Source of the DNA: Isoperla grammatica
Taxonomy: Eukaryota; Arthropoda; Insecta; Plecoptera; Perlodidae
Length of the DNA stretch: 64,000 nucleotides
Direction of reading: 5' to 3'
Assembly (NCBI GenBank): GCA_945910005.1
Contig: OX246748.1
Span: forward strand, 11,523,051 to 11,587,050
Shown: positions 11,601 to 22,700 of the stretch, one piece after another
Layout: each line of letters starts with the position of its first letter
Position numbering within the stretch: the stretch's first letter is position 1
The notes under the pieces: model-generated
Database searches by the model: none
Told to the model about the DNA's origin: nothing
The model's input: the letters and a program-made list of their open reading frames with translations, nothing else
Position numbers and translations under genes: made by a program

Positions 11601-13812
11601 TGCCACACGACAACCACGTCACTATGGCGACGTAACACGTTGGGCGAACCGGTCTGCAACGCTTGCGGACTCTACTATAAACTCCACGGAGTGAATCGCC
11701 CGTTGGCGATGAAGAAAGACAGTATACAGGTAAGAGACTTTAAACTGCTATCATTATTGATGATGGTGGCTGCATCTTTATTGTTTATATAGTCTACAAA
11801 ATATAAAGGGGGTGACAAATCAGTCCCAAATTGAAGGTTTTACGTTTTTTTACTACTATCCGTTTTTTTAATCCTAAAACAATTGTTTAATCTTTATAAA
11901 CTGCTTTGAATGGTACTGTATGGCATTATAATTTGTACTGAATTATTTATATATATATCTTGACCCCGTTTCCAACATTAATTTATCGGGTAGGGGGGAG
12001 TAGCAGAGTACTCCATATGTCTTGGGCTAATGTCTTCGTTGCCGGCTAGCCAGGCCTGACACAACCACCTCCTTTATTTATTTAATTAATTAATTTAAAA
12101 ATATTTATTAAAATTATTATATTACGTATTGTTAAGTGTTAACAATAATAATAAAGAAAAACATTTATATACAACAACAGTCCCATTGTCTCATTGCAAT
12201 AGCATATTTTAAGGTTCATGCCTAAATTGCATTTTTAAATGCTAAAATGGGTTTCATTTTTTTCAAATTATCTTTTCATTCATGATTTCTTACTTTAAAA
12301 AAAGGAAACAAAGAAACACCCTAATATAATAAGCAATGACAATAAATACCTACCTACTACAAGACAACAAACAATCACGCAATTTTTCTTCTTCTAACAG
12401 ACGCGAAAGAGAAAGCCAAAGTCTGGGGGTGGATCTTCCAAGATGGATGGGGGTGGCAGCAGTTCAAACTCCATTTCCGGTCAGCCAAGCGCACCCAAGA
12501 TTATGAAGCTTGAACACAACGGTGAGTATTTTACAATAGTTATTCGGAACCTTTGGAGAACATTTTTCATCAATAACACTGACCGAGAAAACTGTCCAAA
12601 ATCATCTTTTTAGTTTTTGTAAATTAACACACGGTTATGCACGAAAAAGGAGGCACGAACAAAATTTTAAAATATTCATCTGTGTTATTTTCGTTAGGGT
12701 ACTAATTCATTATCAATTCTTTTATTGGATGATCCCAATCCCACTCTAATCCAACTCGATCTTTTTAAACCGAGATTACTTGGATTCATTGTGGCTCGAG
12801 TTTGAATTAATTTACTTTTAACTGATTGTTATATGTTTGATTGCTTGTATGGTAAATCAATATAATAAATGAAGAGGTATTTGCCACCCATGGCATGATT
12901 AGATGGTGATTCTGACAAAGAAATACACTTTCCTACGAATGTACCTTTCAAATGGGTGATTCTGACAAAGAAATACACTTTCCTACGAATGTTCCTTTCA
13001 AATAGGTGATTCTGACAAAGAAATACACTTTCCTACGAATGTACCTTTCAAATGGGTGATTCTGACAAAAAAAAAATACACTTACCTACGAATGTACCTT
13101 TCAAATGCAAATTACCCTCTACACCGTTCGTCCTGTCGTGTCCGTTTAATGTCGTGTCATCCAATCCATCCCGACGTAATAACAGGTAATCCGAGATTAC
13201 TTGCGAGATGAATTCTAGAATGCAACTTTTGTGAATGCTTACATTTTTTTAAATGGACGAACTACGCACTATGAAGTATTAAAAAAAAATTGCTAACTGC
13301 CTATATTTAAATAAAAGTAGCTCGAGCAAGATTTTCAACAGTCGACTTACTTTCCAGATTCCTACGACTGCCGCTCGAGTGCGCCACTAGCCCACCACAA
13401 CTCCAACAACAACCACAACAGCTTGGGTCTCCTTGGCGGCGTGATAACCAGTACAAGTGGATCATCCCTAGGCACCGGTTCGTTGAGCTACTCCAGCCTC
13501 TACTCTTCCCAACAGCCGCTCACATCGTCCCCCCTACAATACCACCACCCCCACCTAGGTGGCGTCAACAGCCCCCCCATGAACAATTACTACGACATCA
13601 TCCACCATCACATGACCCAAAACCCGCAGACGGTTTCGCCCAAGGTCGAATGTCCGTCGCCAAACTCGGACCAACATTCCCTGGAATCCCATTCGCCGGA
13701 CCTCGGAAACAATTCGCCGCACATCGTTTCGCTTGTCAATAACAACAACACGAAAGCGATGGGTAACGTCGAAAACATGGAGAGACCGACGGTAGTTTCG
13801 TTATCTTCCTAA
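8431..13812 (+). CDS. GATA4/5/6-class transcription factor, 3' part of the gene (4 exons; N-terminus missing)
   Basis: Join of 8431-8600, 11565-11729, 12401-12521 and 13358-13812 gives about 302 residues ending at TAA 13810. The protein is a nuclear transcription factor that binds WGATAR through two CX2CX17CX2C fingers: finger 1 CVNC...CNAC (first exon) and finger 2 CSNC...CNAC (second exon). The basic tail TRKRKPK follows finger 2. NRPLAMKK and TRKRKPK after finger 2, and SASRRVGL before it, point to GATA4/5/6 rather than GATA1/2/3; the overall sequence resembles echinoderm gatae. All splice sites are GT-AG and phases match (0, 0, 1). The exon carrying the activation domain and start codon is not visible, so the gene is partial here. 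The orthologue acts in endomesoderm specification in sea urchins (family knowledge). Confidence 0.93.
8653..8676. promoter_or_regulatory. Paired CRE-like sites 50 bp inside the finger intron
   Basis: TGACGTCG at 8653 and a perfect TGACGTCA at 8669 are separated by 8 bp, directly downstream of the finger-1 exon donor. This may be an intronic bZIP enhancer; no further support. Confidence 0.35.
9085..9775 (+). repeat. Long polypurine (G/A) tract on the + strand
   Basis: For roughly 690 bp the + strand is almost all G and A (GGAAGTGGGAAGAG-like words). Two related sub-blocks near 9220-9260 and 9325-9375 share an AAAGATTGAT core and the word TATTTTAGG, so the tract grew partly by tandem duplication. 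The open frames on the opposite strand are Ser/Pro/Leu/Phe low-complexity shadows. Mirror-repeat purine tracts of this length can form triplex (H-DNA) in principle. Confidence 0.9.
9778..9966. other. GC-rich island in the finger intron, unexplained
   Basis: Directly after the purine tract the sequence becomes balanced and GC-richer. 9880-9965 is bounded by a good acceptor (TGTTTTCAG) and a donor (CTG|GTAGGT), but its 86 bp would break the GATA frame between two phase-0 exons. A conserved enhancer or an unrelated exon are alternatives. Nothing is recognised. Confidence 0.35.
10734..10792. repeat. Perfect 12-bp inverted repeat with 35-nt loop
   Basis: CTATAGTCCGAG (10734-10745) and CTCGGACTATAG (10781-10792) are perfect inverse complements in a GC-richer patch. 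Too short to call a transposon; it could be a regulatory cruciform or the remnant of a small foldback. Confidence 0.7.
11565..11729 (+). CDS. GATA exon encoding zinc finger 2
   Basis: Exactly 55 codons, phase 0 at both ends, between TTTCAG (ends 11564) and CAG|GTAAGA. It encodes [13 protein letters not shown], the second finger with WRRN and [11 protein letters not shown], and [14 protein letters not shown]. The C-terminal GATA finger is the principal DNA-binding finger in this family. Confidence 0.96.
11730..12400 (+). other. GATA intron
   Basis: A 671-bp GT-AG intron, phase 0, AT-rich, with no recognised element beyond simple sequence. Confidence 0.85.
12401..12521 (+). CDS. GATA exon: basic tail and Gly/Ser linker
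   Basis: It begins TRKRKPKS, the basic extension after finger 2 that contacts DNA and usually overlaps the nuclear localisation signal. A Gly/Ser-rich stretch and KIMKLEHN follow. Acceptor CTTCTAACAG ends at 12400; donor CG|GTGAGT follows 12521, phase 1, and completes an Asp codon with the next exon. Confidence 0.93.
12905..13105 (+). repeat. Minisatellite, 4 x ~50 bp
   Basis: Four nearly identical units starting at 12905, 12955, 13005 and 13055 (GGTGATTCTGAC start, CCTTTCAAAT end) lie in the last GATA intron. Units differ at one to a few positions, and the fourth has an A-run expansion. Confidence 0.95.
13358..13812 (+). CDS. Last GATA coding exon (C-terminal domain)
   Basis: Acceptor TTTCCAG ends at 13357. 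After completing the split Asp codon the exon reads [19 protein letters not shown] and continues through Ser/Tyr-, His- and Asn-rich sequence to VVSLSS and TAA. The low-complexity His/Asn/Ser composition is usual for GATA activation tails. The exon is markedly GC-richer than its flanks. Confidence 0.93.
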
Positions 13813-14053
13813 AACGAAATAAGACTGTATTGTTAAGATGTATAGTTCTGTCTATTTGTAAACTTAATCTTATAGTCCGTCGTAGCAATTCGAATGCTTA
13901 TAATCACTGCAATCATGTATAAAATAACAAATTATTTTTTATATTTAAAAGAAATCTTCAACAGACATTTCTGTTGCTTTTTCTAGAATATTTTTGTTTA
14001 TATATATATTCATTAATATGAGCCATTCTTGGGTTCAATCCATATTGAATAAA
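13813..14053 (+). other. Proximal 3' UTR of the GATA gene with AATAAA
   Basis: AT-rich sequence follows the stop codon. The first clear AATAAA is at 14048-14053, inside the left part of a small MITE; another AATAAA at 16366 could serve a longer 3' end. The true cleavage site cannot be decided from sequence. Confidence 0.5.
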
Positions 14054-14192
14054 TAAAAATAATTAATTCAATGTTTTTTATTTCTATTTGACGTTTCGTC
14101 GGAATTACATCCGACATTTTCAAAATCAGATTTTTTTAAACAAAACAAAATATCTGGTAACAATACTGAACCCAAGAATGGTTCATATTAAT
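14012..14192. mobile_element. Short MITE in the GATA 3' flank
   Basis: ATTAATATGAGCCATTCTTG at 14012 continues to 14038 and is repeated inverted at 14167-14192 with one mismatch. The 181-bp interior is AT-rich and contains CGTTTCGTCGG. It overlaps the candidate polyadenylation signal at 14048, so the element may supply it. Confidence 0.75.
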
Positions 14193-15534
14193 ACATGTCT
14201 CGTCCATGAAGGCCTTCACAATTTTATGTATATTTAATACATAGATTACATCAATCGAGATTATGATAACTACTGTTATTGTTCAAATATATGAGAATTG
14301 TAGCCTTTCGATCAACAGCAACAAACAAAGATGCAATATTTTTGTTGTAAATTTAGAACGGAAGCTTACTGTTGAATGGTAGCAATGAAAGGAAAGGATC
14401 TCGGATGCATAGACGGAAGATTCGCCCTTCCTGACGTTAGGTCATTAATTGGTTCTTGACTGTAGAAAGAACATGGGGAAATCTTCAACAACACTAATAA
14501 AAGTACCGGTACTTTATTTACTATCATTGAAGTGTTTCAATAATTGATTCATTGTAAATATGTAGCCTAATTGTTTTTTTATTCTTAGTTTTCAAGTGTA
14601 AACGTTATACGCGATTGTTTCGGAAGTATATACGTAACTTGAAATTATGTTATTGTATTCCTCCTATCAACCAATAAACACTTAATTATTAGTTACTATT
14701 CGAATTAAGTTAAATACTAATTTTGCATTGAGTGTATTATCGAGTCAGAAAAAAAATTATACGCAGGTCACGTGACGTAATTATAACCAATATAATTTTA
14801 AAGTCACTGTGACCAGTGTTCCATGGAACATTTCACTTCGTTTGAGAGAACAGTTTCTCTTAAAGATTTACTTTGTATCGCAAGTAGTTAATTGTTCACG
14901 GATTTATTTCACATATGTCCATTTTGTTCATTTCCCTCACTTCCCTTAAAAGAGCTTTTGGCACCTTCTATGATGTTTCCATATTTTTTTGCACTTATTA
15001 TCTAGGTACCAAAAATCAATTGTATTGAGTTTTTCACGTAAGGATGTGTTTGTAACTATATTTGTGGTGTCTTATTACCAATGGACATTAGGTCTCAGAA
15101 TTGAAAAGTGTTTTGCAAGTGTTGAAGAAATATCTGAGTGTGCCTTATCTGTTATTTACCTTGGCAGTGGGTTGATGTAACTCCAAAAGCAAGCAGACAG
15201 AAAGACGTTAGTAAAAACCTTTAAATAATGGTAAAACTTAAAGAACGTACATAGTACAATAATTTGGAAGTGCTTTTTTTTGTATAGTGCTTATTGTTCC
15301 TACGATATCTTCGTATCATGATGGTGTTTTCACCAGAACTAAGATAAATTATTTAACATGGGATATGGAGATGATTCTTTTATCATGTCTCACAGAGAAC
15401 ATTTAGTAGATATAAAATAGATATATTTCCTATAAATCGAGTTAAAGAACACTTCTATTTTTATTCCAATTTCAAGTGAACACATTATGTCTTATGGCTA
15501 GAAATGTAATACATTTAACATATTGCAATTATCA
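14193..15534. other. Non-coding spacer
   Basis: AT-rich sequence with no recognised gene; a CACGTGACGTAA word near 14770 is the only notable motif. Confidence 0.5.
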
Positions 15535-15550
15535 AACCAAGATTATTTTA

Positions 15551-15860
15551 TGGTATATTAAGTGAGGAAAGGATCCAACAGCTTACCTTCGTGTAGTAAG
15601 ATGACGGATTTGCGAGTTTGAAGTACACATAAAGACATAATACAAAATATAACGAGACGTTTCGACCGAGGTCTTGCTCACTCGAGAGAAGAATGGCTAC
15701 TGCCTGAAGAATGGCTACTCTTCTCTCGAGTGAGCAAGACCTCGGTCGAAACGTCTCGTTATATTTTGTATTATGTCTTTATGTGTACTTCAAACTCGCA
15801 AATCCGTCATCTTACTACACGAAGGTAAGCTGTTGGATCCTTTCCTCACTTAATATACCA
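15551..15860. repeat. Perfect palindrome: two 142-bp arms, 26-bp spacer
   Basis: The arm 15551-15692 is an exact inverse complement of 15719-15860; I found no mismatch by eye. The spacer 15693-15718, together with its edges, carries the direct repeat GAATGGCTAC. An 18-bp direct repeat (AACCAAGATTATTTTATG) occurs at 15535-15552 and again at 15888-15905, like a target-site duplication around a 353-bp insert. The arms contain GACGTTTCGACCGAGGTC-like sequence and no coding potential. It may be a young foldback element, a template-switch event or an assembly artefact. Confidence 0.9.
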
Positions 15861-15905
15861 TTCCAGCCGATTGGCACCTACTTTCATAACCAAGATTATT
15901 TTATG

Positions 15906-17470
15906 TGCCTTTGTTAGTGATCGCAGCAGTCTATTTGCAATTAAATACATAGCAGTAGCATTTTACACTGCCGCAACACAAGTGCCTTGTAAAATCAGCC
16001 CACTGCTTAAAGTATTTAAGTTTAAAACATGGTCAGTAACATTTTTGATTCTTGAAGAACGAGTCAGAAATACAAACATTAACCTACTACGATTATTGTA
16101 AAGTTATAGATTTTGTTTGATTAGGGTATGTTTACATACCATAATAAACGACAATCCTAAGTGTAACCATTGCTCAATCTTGTATACATGGTTATTATTG
16201 TTCATGGTTTTTCATGATTCTTGAATGATTTTTTGTATTGTATTGTTGTGCACAAGCTTGAATGTTAAGAGTATGTCGATGGTATTAGAATTTATGTATT
16301 TAATGTAAATTGTAAAAGTAACCAAAGATGAATCCTAGATCGAGGTTACGCTCCAGATTTTACCAAATAAAAGAAATTCACTGCATACCTATCATTCATT
16401 TTTATTACAAAATTACAGTTATTCTATTATGCTTTCGATACAGTTTTAGGGTAATTTAACTTGGTAGGCCTAATGAAAATTTCCTAACCCGATTGTAAAG
16501 TTGGATAGGATGCCAAAAATAGTACGAAAACATTTTTAACAGTAAACCAATTCATCGTTTATTTTCAAAATCTAAGAAATCAAATATCTTAAGTAAATTA
16601 ATATGTATTTAATGGAAATTAAATAGTAAGAGTAGTCGTATGTGAACTGCCCAAACCAATACGTAGCTATTTTTAATAAAGTAACTGAAATTTCAATTAA
16701 GTATAAGAATCCATACAGTACCATAAAACTCAAATAATTTTCTTGCTGCAAACGTATGTGCACGCAGGTCTTTACCTATGGGATGTGGGTGTAGAAGAAT
16801 CGATATAGTAGCACAACAACTTGAGGTAGATATTATTAGCTAAACAACGTATGTCAATCACATTCCCACTTTGCTGCGCTAATGTCGCAGCCATGCGCAA
16901 GTTGTACAATGGGCCTGCTATAGAAGTTTCAGTACTGTACCGATTCTTACACAGGGATATTATATGTATTGTAATATCCAATCTGCAAAGGACATCAATG
17001 TTGACTTTCAGAATTAGTGAGTAATTATTGATTACAAAGTTAACAATAGCAAATTAAATGATTAATACTCTCAAAGGTAATAATTTAAAAATTAAATTGT
17101 AGTTTCTAGGTTTGCTGCTTGGTATGAAAATCGTGATCAATAATTATTTTGAAACGCATAAAAAATACACAGAAGAAATCTTCAGAAAATGAATAACAAT
17201 TAACAATATACCCAATATTTACTGATTATATTTATTTTTTGTTTGTTTATTTATTAATGTCCAAAGAACATAATATGGCATTATAACTACATCTACTGTA
17301 TATACTTCACTACAAAATATAAAAATACACACATGAAAATACTGTACACTATAAAAATATGACTTTATAATAATACTATATCGGCTCAAAAATTAATTAT
17401 TATAAGCATACTAGACAAACATTTGATTATATATGATGCTTATTGGTAAGATCATCTGCAAAGAAGAGTT
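15906..17470. other. Non-coding spacer with a distal AATAAA
   Basis: No gene recognised. AATAAA at 16366-16371 could be a distal polyadenylation signal for the GATA transcript (about 2.5 kb after the stop). Confidence 0.4.
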
Positions 17471-17572
17471 ATTTAATTTATCATTCTATGCTGGGCTGAC
17501 TGCTGATACATGACATGGTAAGTGGTATAAGTATGACTTCTAGCTTTCACTAAAAGCATAACACTATTTCTG

Positions 17573-18010
17573 TTGCCACTTGTAGCATCGTATTTATGTG
17601 AAGTAAGGTTCTCAAATCTAATTGTAATCCAGAACAATAACAAGTACCAAAAAATTAGTAAGCTTCTTCGAGTTGAGACGGGTCTCATAATTGCGGTCTC
17701 AAACATGACGAACATCACTCCAGACTGCCAACAATTCGCACAAAGAAAAAATAAACAAAGACAACGTCACGTGTCCTGCTGACATCTAAGTGTGTGGCAT
17801 TTCAAGGTATGGATACTTCCTTATGTTTGAACACAAATTTAATTTTAATGTATGAAATTACTTCTCCAACTACATTAATAACAATATATAATATGAACGT
17901 TCAAATTTACGGTGATGAGGGGCGCACTGTCCATGCAAAGGGCAAAGGGGGAGAGGGGGAGGGGGGGGGGGGGGTGCCAACAAAAAAGTTGATAACCGCT
18001 GCTATAGGGT
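17573..18010 (+). pseudogene. hAT (ZBED/Charlie-like) transposase 3' remnant
   Basis: The open frame from 17573 to 17782 contains SYLCEVRFSNLIVIQNNNKY, matching the C-terminal dimerisation block of hAT/ZBED5-like transposases (family pattern YLCEaGFS.L..IK.K.R). Downstream is GTTGATAACCGCTGCTATAG, resembling hAT 3' ends. No N-terminal BED finger or catalytic core is visible upstream and no left inverted repeat was found, so this is a 5'-truncated dead copy. The poly(G) run at 17961-17974 lies just before the putative end. Confidence 0.7.
17961..17974 (+). repeat. Poly(G) run, 14 bp
   Basis: Homopolymer inside the hAT remnant, preceded by GGGGGAGAGGGGGA-type sequence. Confidence 0.9.
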
Positions 18011-19335
18011 AATTATTTATTGTGAAGATGTGCCTATTTGAAACATAATGGCATCGCCACATTCTACGTTAGGCCGTATGTAAGTAAGTTTTATTTGCCT
18101 GTCGATTAACACATAGTACAAATTTAGGCATCGTCAATCCTAATTGCTAAGTCTAGTCTAATATAATAATTAATGAACTATTCAGAAAGGCCTACCCACA
18201 TGTGAATGTTTACAATATATTGACAAATACTAAACTTATATTAATAACACTCTAGGTTTCAAAATAAGAGTTGCTGGCAAGGGTCTATAAAATAAAATAA
18301 AGGCTGCGTATGGTGCAATGCCCAGATTAAGACTATAGTATAATAAAATGTAATAATTAAATGTATAGTCACATCTACAGGGTAGGCCTGTAATACATGA
18401 AATAAAGTAGGGCACTATGAGAATAAAAAAAACAATCACGAGCTAGAATTTGAACAATTTACTGTCAATATTTATTTTCTGGTGCATGCATTTGAGTATG
18501 CAAAATATCAGCGTTGAGTATATATGATATGAGGCGCAACGTCATCGGCTGTTTGTTACCCTTTTTCTTCTAAGTTTTTTTAGACTAATTTTTTGTTAAG
18601 TTTATTTTTAATAAGTTTTGCTTGTTTCATGTCAAGTTTTCTTATGTAGATTGGTATATAAACAGGACATTGGTAAAAAACAGGATTTTAAAACCTTGCA
18701 AAACCTTGGCATGAGCAAAAATCAACAAGTAGGTTCAAGTAGGTTCCCGCCATCCACTCATCCACAGCTTGCTATATTCTTCTGATACCCAAGTTCCTAC
18801 ACGATTCCTAGGTGGGTTTTCTTCCTTTTTTAAAATGTACTGTATATACTTTAAAATGTTCTGTACTTACTATATTTCGTTACTATTTTCACTTTGTTTT
18901 ACAGCTGTATTTCATTTACTGTACAAAACAAAGAAGAAAATAAAGTTCTATTTAAAGGGCAGTGATGATACAGGTTCTGCAGTTCTGAAAAGAGGATTAA
19001 AGTAGAGGGCAGCACTTTCCAATGCTTAGAAGAGTAATGGCGTCGTCTATGCTTAGGTTTGTTATTGTATCAGCTATGTTCGTGAATTTAAGGTAATATT
19101 ACTATTACCGATTGTTTGGTTGCTAGTTTTGACGTAATAAATAACACTTTTAAATGTAGTTTGATTAATTTTATTTACAAATGTAACTTAAGTAGAGAAA
19201 TAAATTTTGACCAATGCATCCTAGAGCCTAGCCTGTGTATTTCTAACCTAACTTTTAAGGAAAGAGGCCTCCAAGATTTTATTTTGTTCAAAGGCTAGGG
19301 TCTGGGTCTAATTTATAGCTTAGGTTGGAATTCAT
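18011..19335. other. Non-coding spacer upstream of the zinc-finger gene
   Basis: AT-rich, no recognised exon. The promoter or a 5' non-coding exon of the downstream gene should lie here, because its first coding exon begins at a splice acceptor, but I cannot place it. Confidence 0.4.
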
Positions 19336-19451
19336 AGTCGGCCCTGAACCTAGAGGCACCCATTGTTGCTATGGCTTTGTTTTGTTTATGGGAAATAACA
19401 TGGAAACAGCACCTTGGTAACAATGGGCGCCCCTAGGTGTAGGGGCCGACT
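19336..19451. mobile_element. Small foldback MITE, 116 bp
   Basis: AGTCGGCCCTGAACCTAGAG at the left is the imperfect inverse of the right end, which finishes AGGGGCCGACT; pairing runs about 40 bp per arm. TTCA occurs next to both ends. It lies 106 bp before the splice acceptor of the zinc-finger gene. Confidence 0.75.
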
Positions 19452-19557
19452 TCACTGTGGTGCTGGAAAAGTATACACACATGAACTTAATTGCAACTTT
19501 TACTTGTGTGAGCCTCTGTTTGGACATGCTTTTTAAATTGGTTTTGTTATGTTGTAG

Positions 19558-19731
19558 GCTGTGACGATGGTAAACGAGTGGATTGAAAAGAAGTCGGAAG
19601 CCATTGCCGATGCCATCCGGGCAGTAGTAGAATGTGGTCAATCGATTAGAAGTACAGCTGCAACGTTCGGGATCAGCAGGTCTCTTTTGCATAGGAGGCT
19701 AAAAAAAAATAAGGCTTATTTATCTAGAAAG
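19558..19731 (+). CDS. Zinc-finger gene, first coding exon (HTH-psq)
   Basis: The acceptor GTTGTAG ends at 19557, so a non-coding exon should exist upstream. The first ATG in frame is 19567 (GACGATGG context); an in-frame TAG lies just before the acceptor in the intron. The exon encodes 55 residues ending LSRK and its donor AAG|GTAATT follows 19731. The helix-turn-helix resembles the N-terminal DNA-binding module of Pipsqueak proteins and pogo/Tigger transposases. Confidence 0.8.
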
Positions 19732-22700
19732 GTAATTGAATGAAATAATGATCCATTTCATTTTTAGCAATTAATTGGTGAATAAATTACTCTACTCAAC
19801 TCTACTCAACACACAATTTTAAAGGCCTCACCCTGGAAAGTTTTAAGAGAACAGGACCCTTATTCTGTAATTATCCCGCTATGGAAGCGGGCCGCTTTGG
19901 GTCGAAAGCGGGCGATATGGAAACAATTGCGGTTCCACAACAATATAACTGCCTCAATAATTTCCAGTACTAGGCCTAGTATATTATTTCTCAATTGTTT
20001 CCATATCGGCCCGCACCCAAAGCGGGATAATTACAGAATAAGGGCCTAAAGGTGTATACTTGCTTAACTAGCCTTTACTTGGTGCTTTGACCAGTCCCAT
20101 AAATCTTGGGATTATAGTAGTGTATTTGAGTATGTGTTTAAACATATAGTCTATACATGTACTGACACTAATCCTAAGTGTTGTATCTATTGTCTTTATT
20201 GTGTCTCTGTATGAATTGTATGTACCGTAGGCCTAACTATGTATATGTATGACTTGTAATGACAAGCTTCAATATTCCGGTGTCCTGTGCTCCATTTGAA
20301 TGTATAAACAAAGTGCTATTTAATAAAAATAATAACAATAATAACAATGATAGTAATAATAAGAAAGGTTCTATAATATTTTGATATCAGTTTTTATATT
20401 GAAGTCTTTATGTTATGTTTATATAATTGTTTTATGTAGAATTTATGACATTGCGTGGTCCTGCGATGCGGTGGGGGTGTTTTGGGTTGGCCCGGGTTCG
20501 TACCGCGTCGCACCGCGGGGCCACGCGGTGTCATGAATTCAACTATATTTGATTTATGTGTAATATAATAATCTTTGTGATATGTAAAATCTTTTTAAAA
20601 TGTAATTATCTTTGTAATGTGTAAAATCTTTGTAATGTCATATTTTGTAATGTGTGGTTGCAGCACCTAAGAGGTGAGGATCACCTTTGGTGCTGTAGAC
20701 TAATAATGTACCTGCCATCTGGTGATGTGATAAATAAAGATAACAATAATAATAATAACATTACGTCCGTATAACATGTTACCGCCGGTTTTGACCCCGA
20801 TTGTATGATTGTGATACATTCATTAAAATAATAATAATAATGATAATAATAATAATACTAAATAATGCCAAATAACCTGAGTGGGCCAGAGAAGGAAGCA
20901 CATTCATTGGATAGCTAGGAAGAAAAATGATTGAAAAATCAAACTTTCAGTATAGGAAACAAAAATAATAATAATAATAATAATATTACTTATAGTGGCT
21001 AACTGATTTCATTTGTGATAATTGTTTCTGCACTTTCAGCACGTCAAAGCCAGCCGGTCAAAGCAACGCTCCAGCCGCCCTACCAAGAAGAACAGCAAAA
21101 CTTGTACACCCTCCGAGAATGTGGAATGTACGAGTGAGATCGACATTAAGGAAGAACCCCTGTGTTACGATGATGCAGATCTGTTGAATAGTGCAAGTTT
21201 AGAAAGTTTCTTGGCGGAGACATCGAGTTCCTTTCATGTAAGCTCTGGTATTTTACATTTGCATGTTCTGTTATATTTTTTTTTCATTATTGTTTACATT
21301 CACTATTCCAGCATCCTGAGGCTAGAGATACGTTTTAAAGCGTTTTAGCTTTTACATGCTAAATGCCTGGTAAGGGAATGAATGTATGTTTGAAAAAACA
21401 AAATGCTAAATTTACAAAAAAATAAGGTGTTTCCAATCCTATATTGAGACTTAAATATGAATTGAATGAATTACGTCCACACCAACAAACCAGAATTCTG
21501 TTGCGAACATTGCTTCATTTTTTAAACCATCCGGTAATTTCTGAAGGATCAAGGTTCCAACTTAGAAATAACCTTTTCCATAAACAATGGCAAGTTGCAT
21601 ACAAGAACTGCATCCTTAATCGTAATTGTATGAAGGACTGCACCCCTCATTAACATTTTTCATTTCCCCTTGGTTTTGATAGTTGGTCCATTTTGTCCCC
21701 TTTCAGGTGAGCAATGAACATGGTGAAAGTCACGTGAGTGACCCTAAAGAGGACAGTCACCCGACTTCACCCACTGCGGAAACATGGGGCAAACGAGAAG
21801 AGAGTCCGCTCGTTTCCCGGCCGGAAGACGACGAAGATTTCTATCTGGCGTCTTCTCCGGAGATAAAGAAGGAAGTAGAAGACGAAGAAGACGTCATGTT
21901 CAACAATACCAACGTTGTACTCCCTTGGGAATGGTACTCCCCGGAGCGGGGTCCCCCGGAATCGATCGAAGAAGTTTCCAGAGGAGAACCGGAATCGATC
22001 GCGGCTTCGGTCCGAGGCGCGGAATGTCCTTTGCACTTCGCTGAACCGACGGCGAACCGCGACGTCATCCATCACCCCGGTAAAAAAAAAACACGTTTGT
22101 ACTGCACAAAGTGCAGACGCACGTTCTACTCTGCCGACAAACTTTACAGACACCTGCTCAAAGATCACCGGCTCTTGTACGCTTGCAGCATCTGTTTCGG
22201 GGTCAAGGAAACGGAATCGCAACTCGAGAGGCATTTCAGGCGAAGCCATCCGACGGTGTGTTTCGTATGTCGGGCTAGTTTCGAGACCTGTCAGGAAACG
22301 GTTGCCCATCGTCTCTGCGAACATACGAAGTATATGTGCCGAGAATGCGACGCGACGTTCGGCCTGAGGGCCGAATTGTTCGCGCACGAGAAACGTTGCC
22401 GCCTCGGACTACGGTGCGGCGTTTGCAAATGCTCGTTCGAAACCAGGGGCGAGTTGTGTTATCACAATGCTGTCGAACACTTAAAGTTTGCGTGTAAGTT
22501 TTGCGATACAAGAACGAGCTCCAAGGGGAAACTAAAGGCGCACGTGAAAAAGCAACACGGTGCTCACAAGTGCCAGGTTTGCGAGAAAAGTTTCGGCGAG
22601 CGGGGTACGCGTGATGTGTGCGATTGCAAAGATGCTGTCAACCCGTACTCCGTTCCTAATTTTAGGTACGTGTGCAACATTTGCTCAACGATGATTAACT

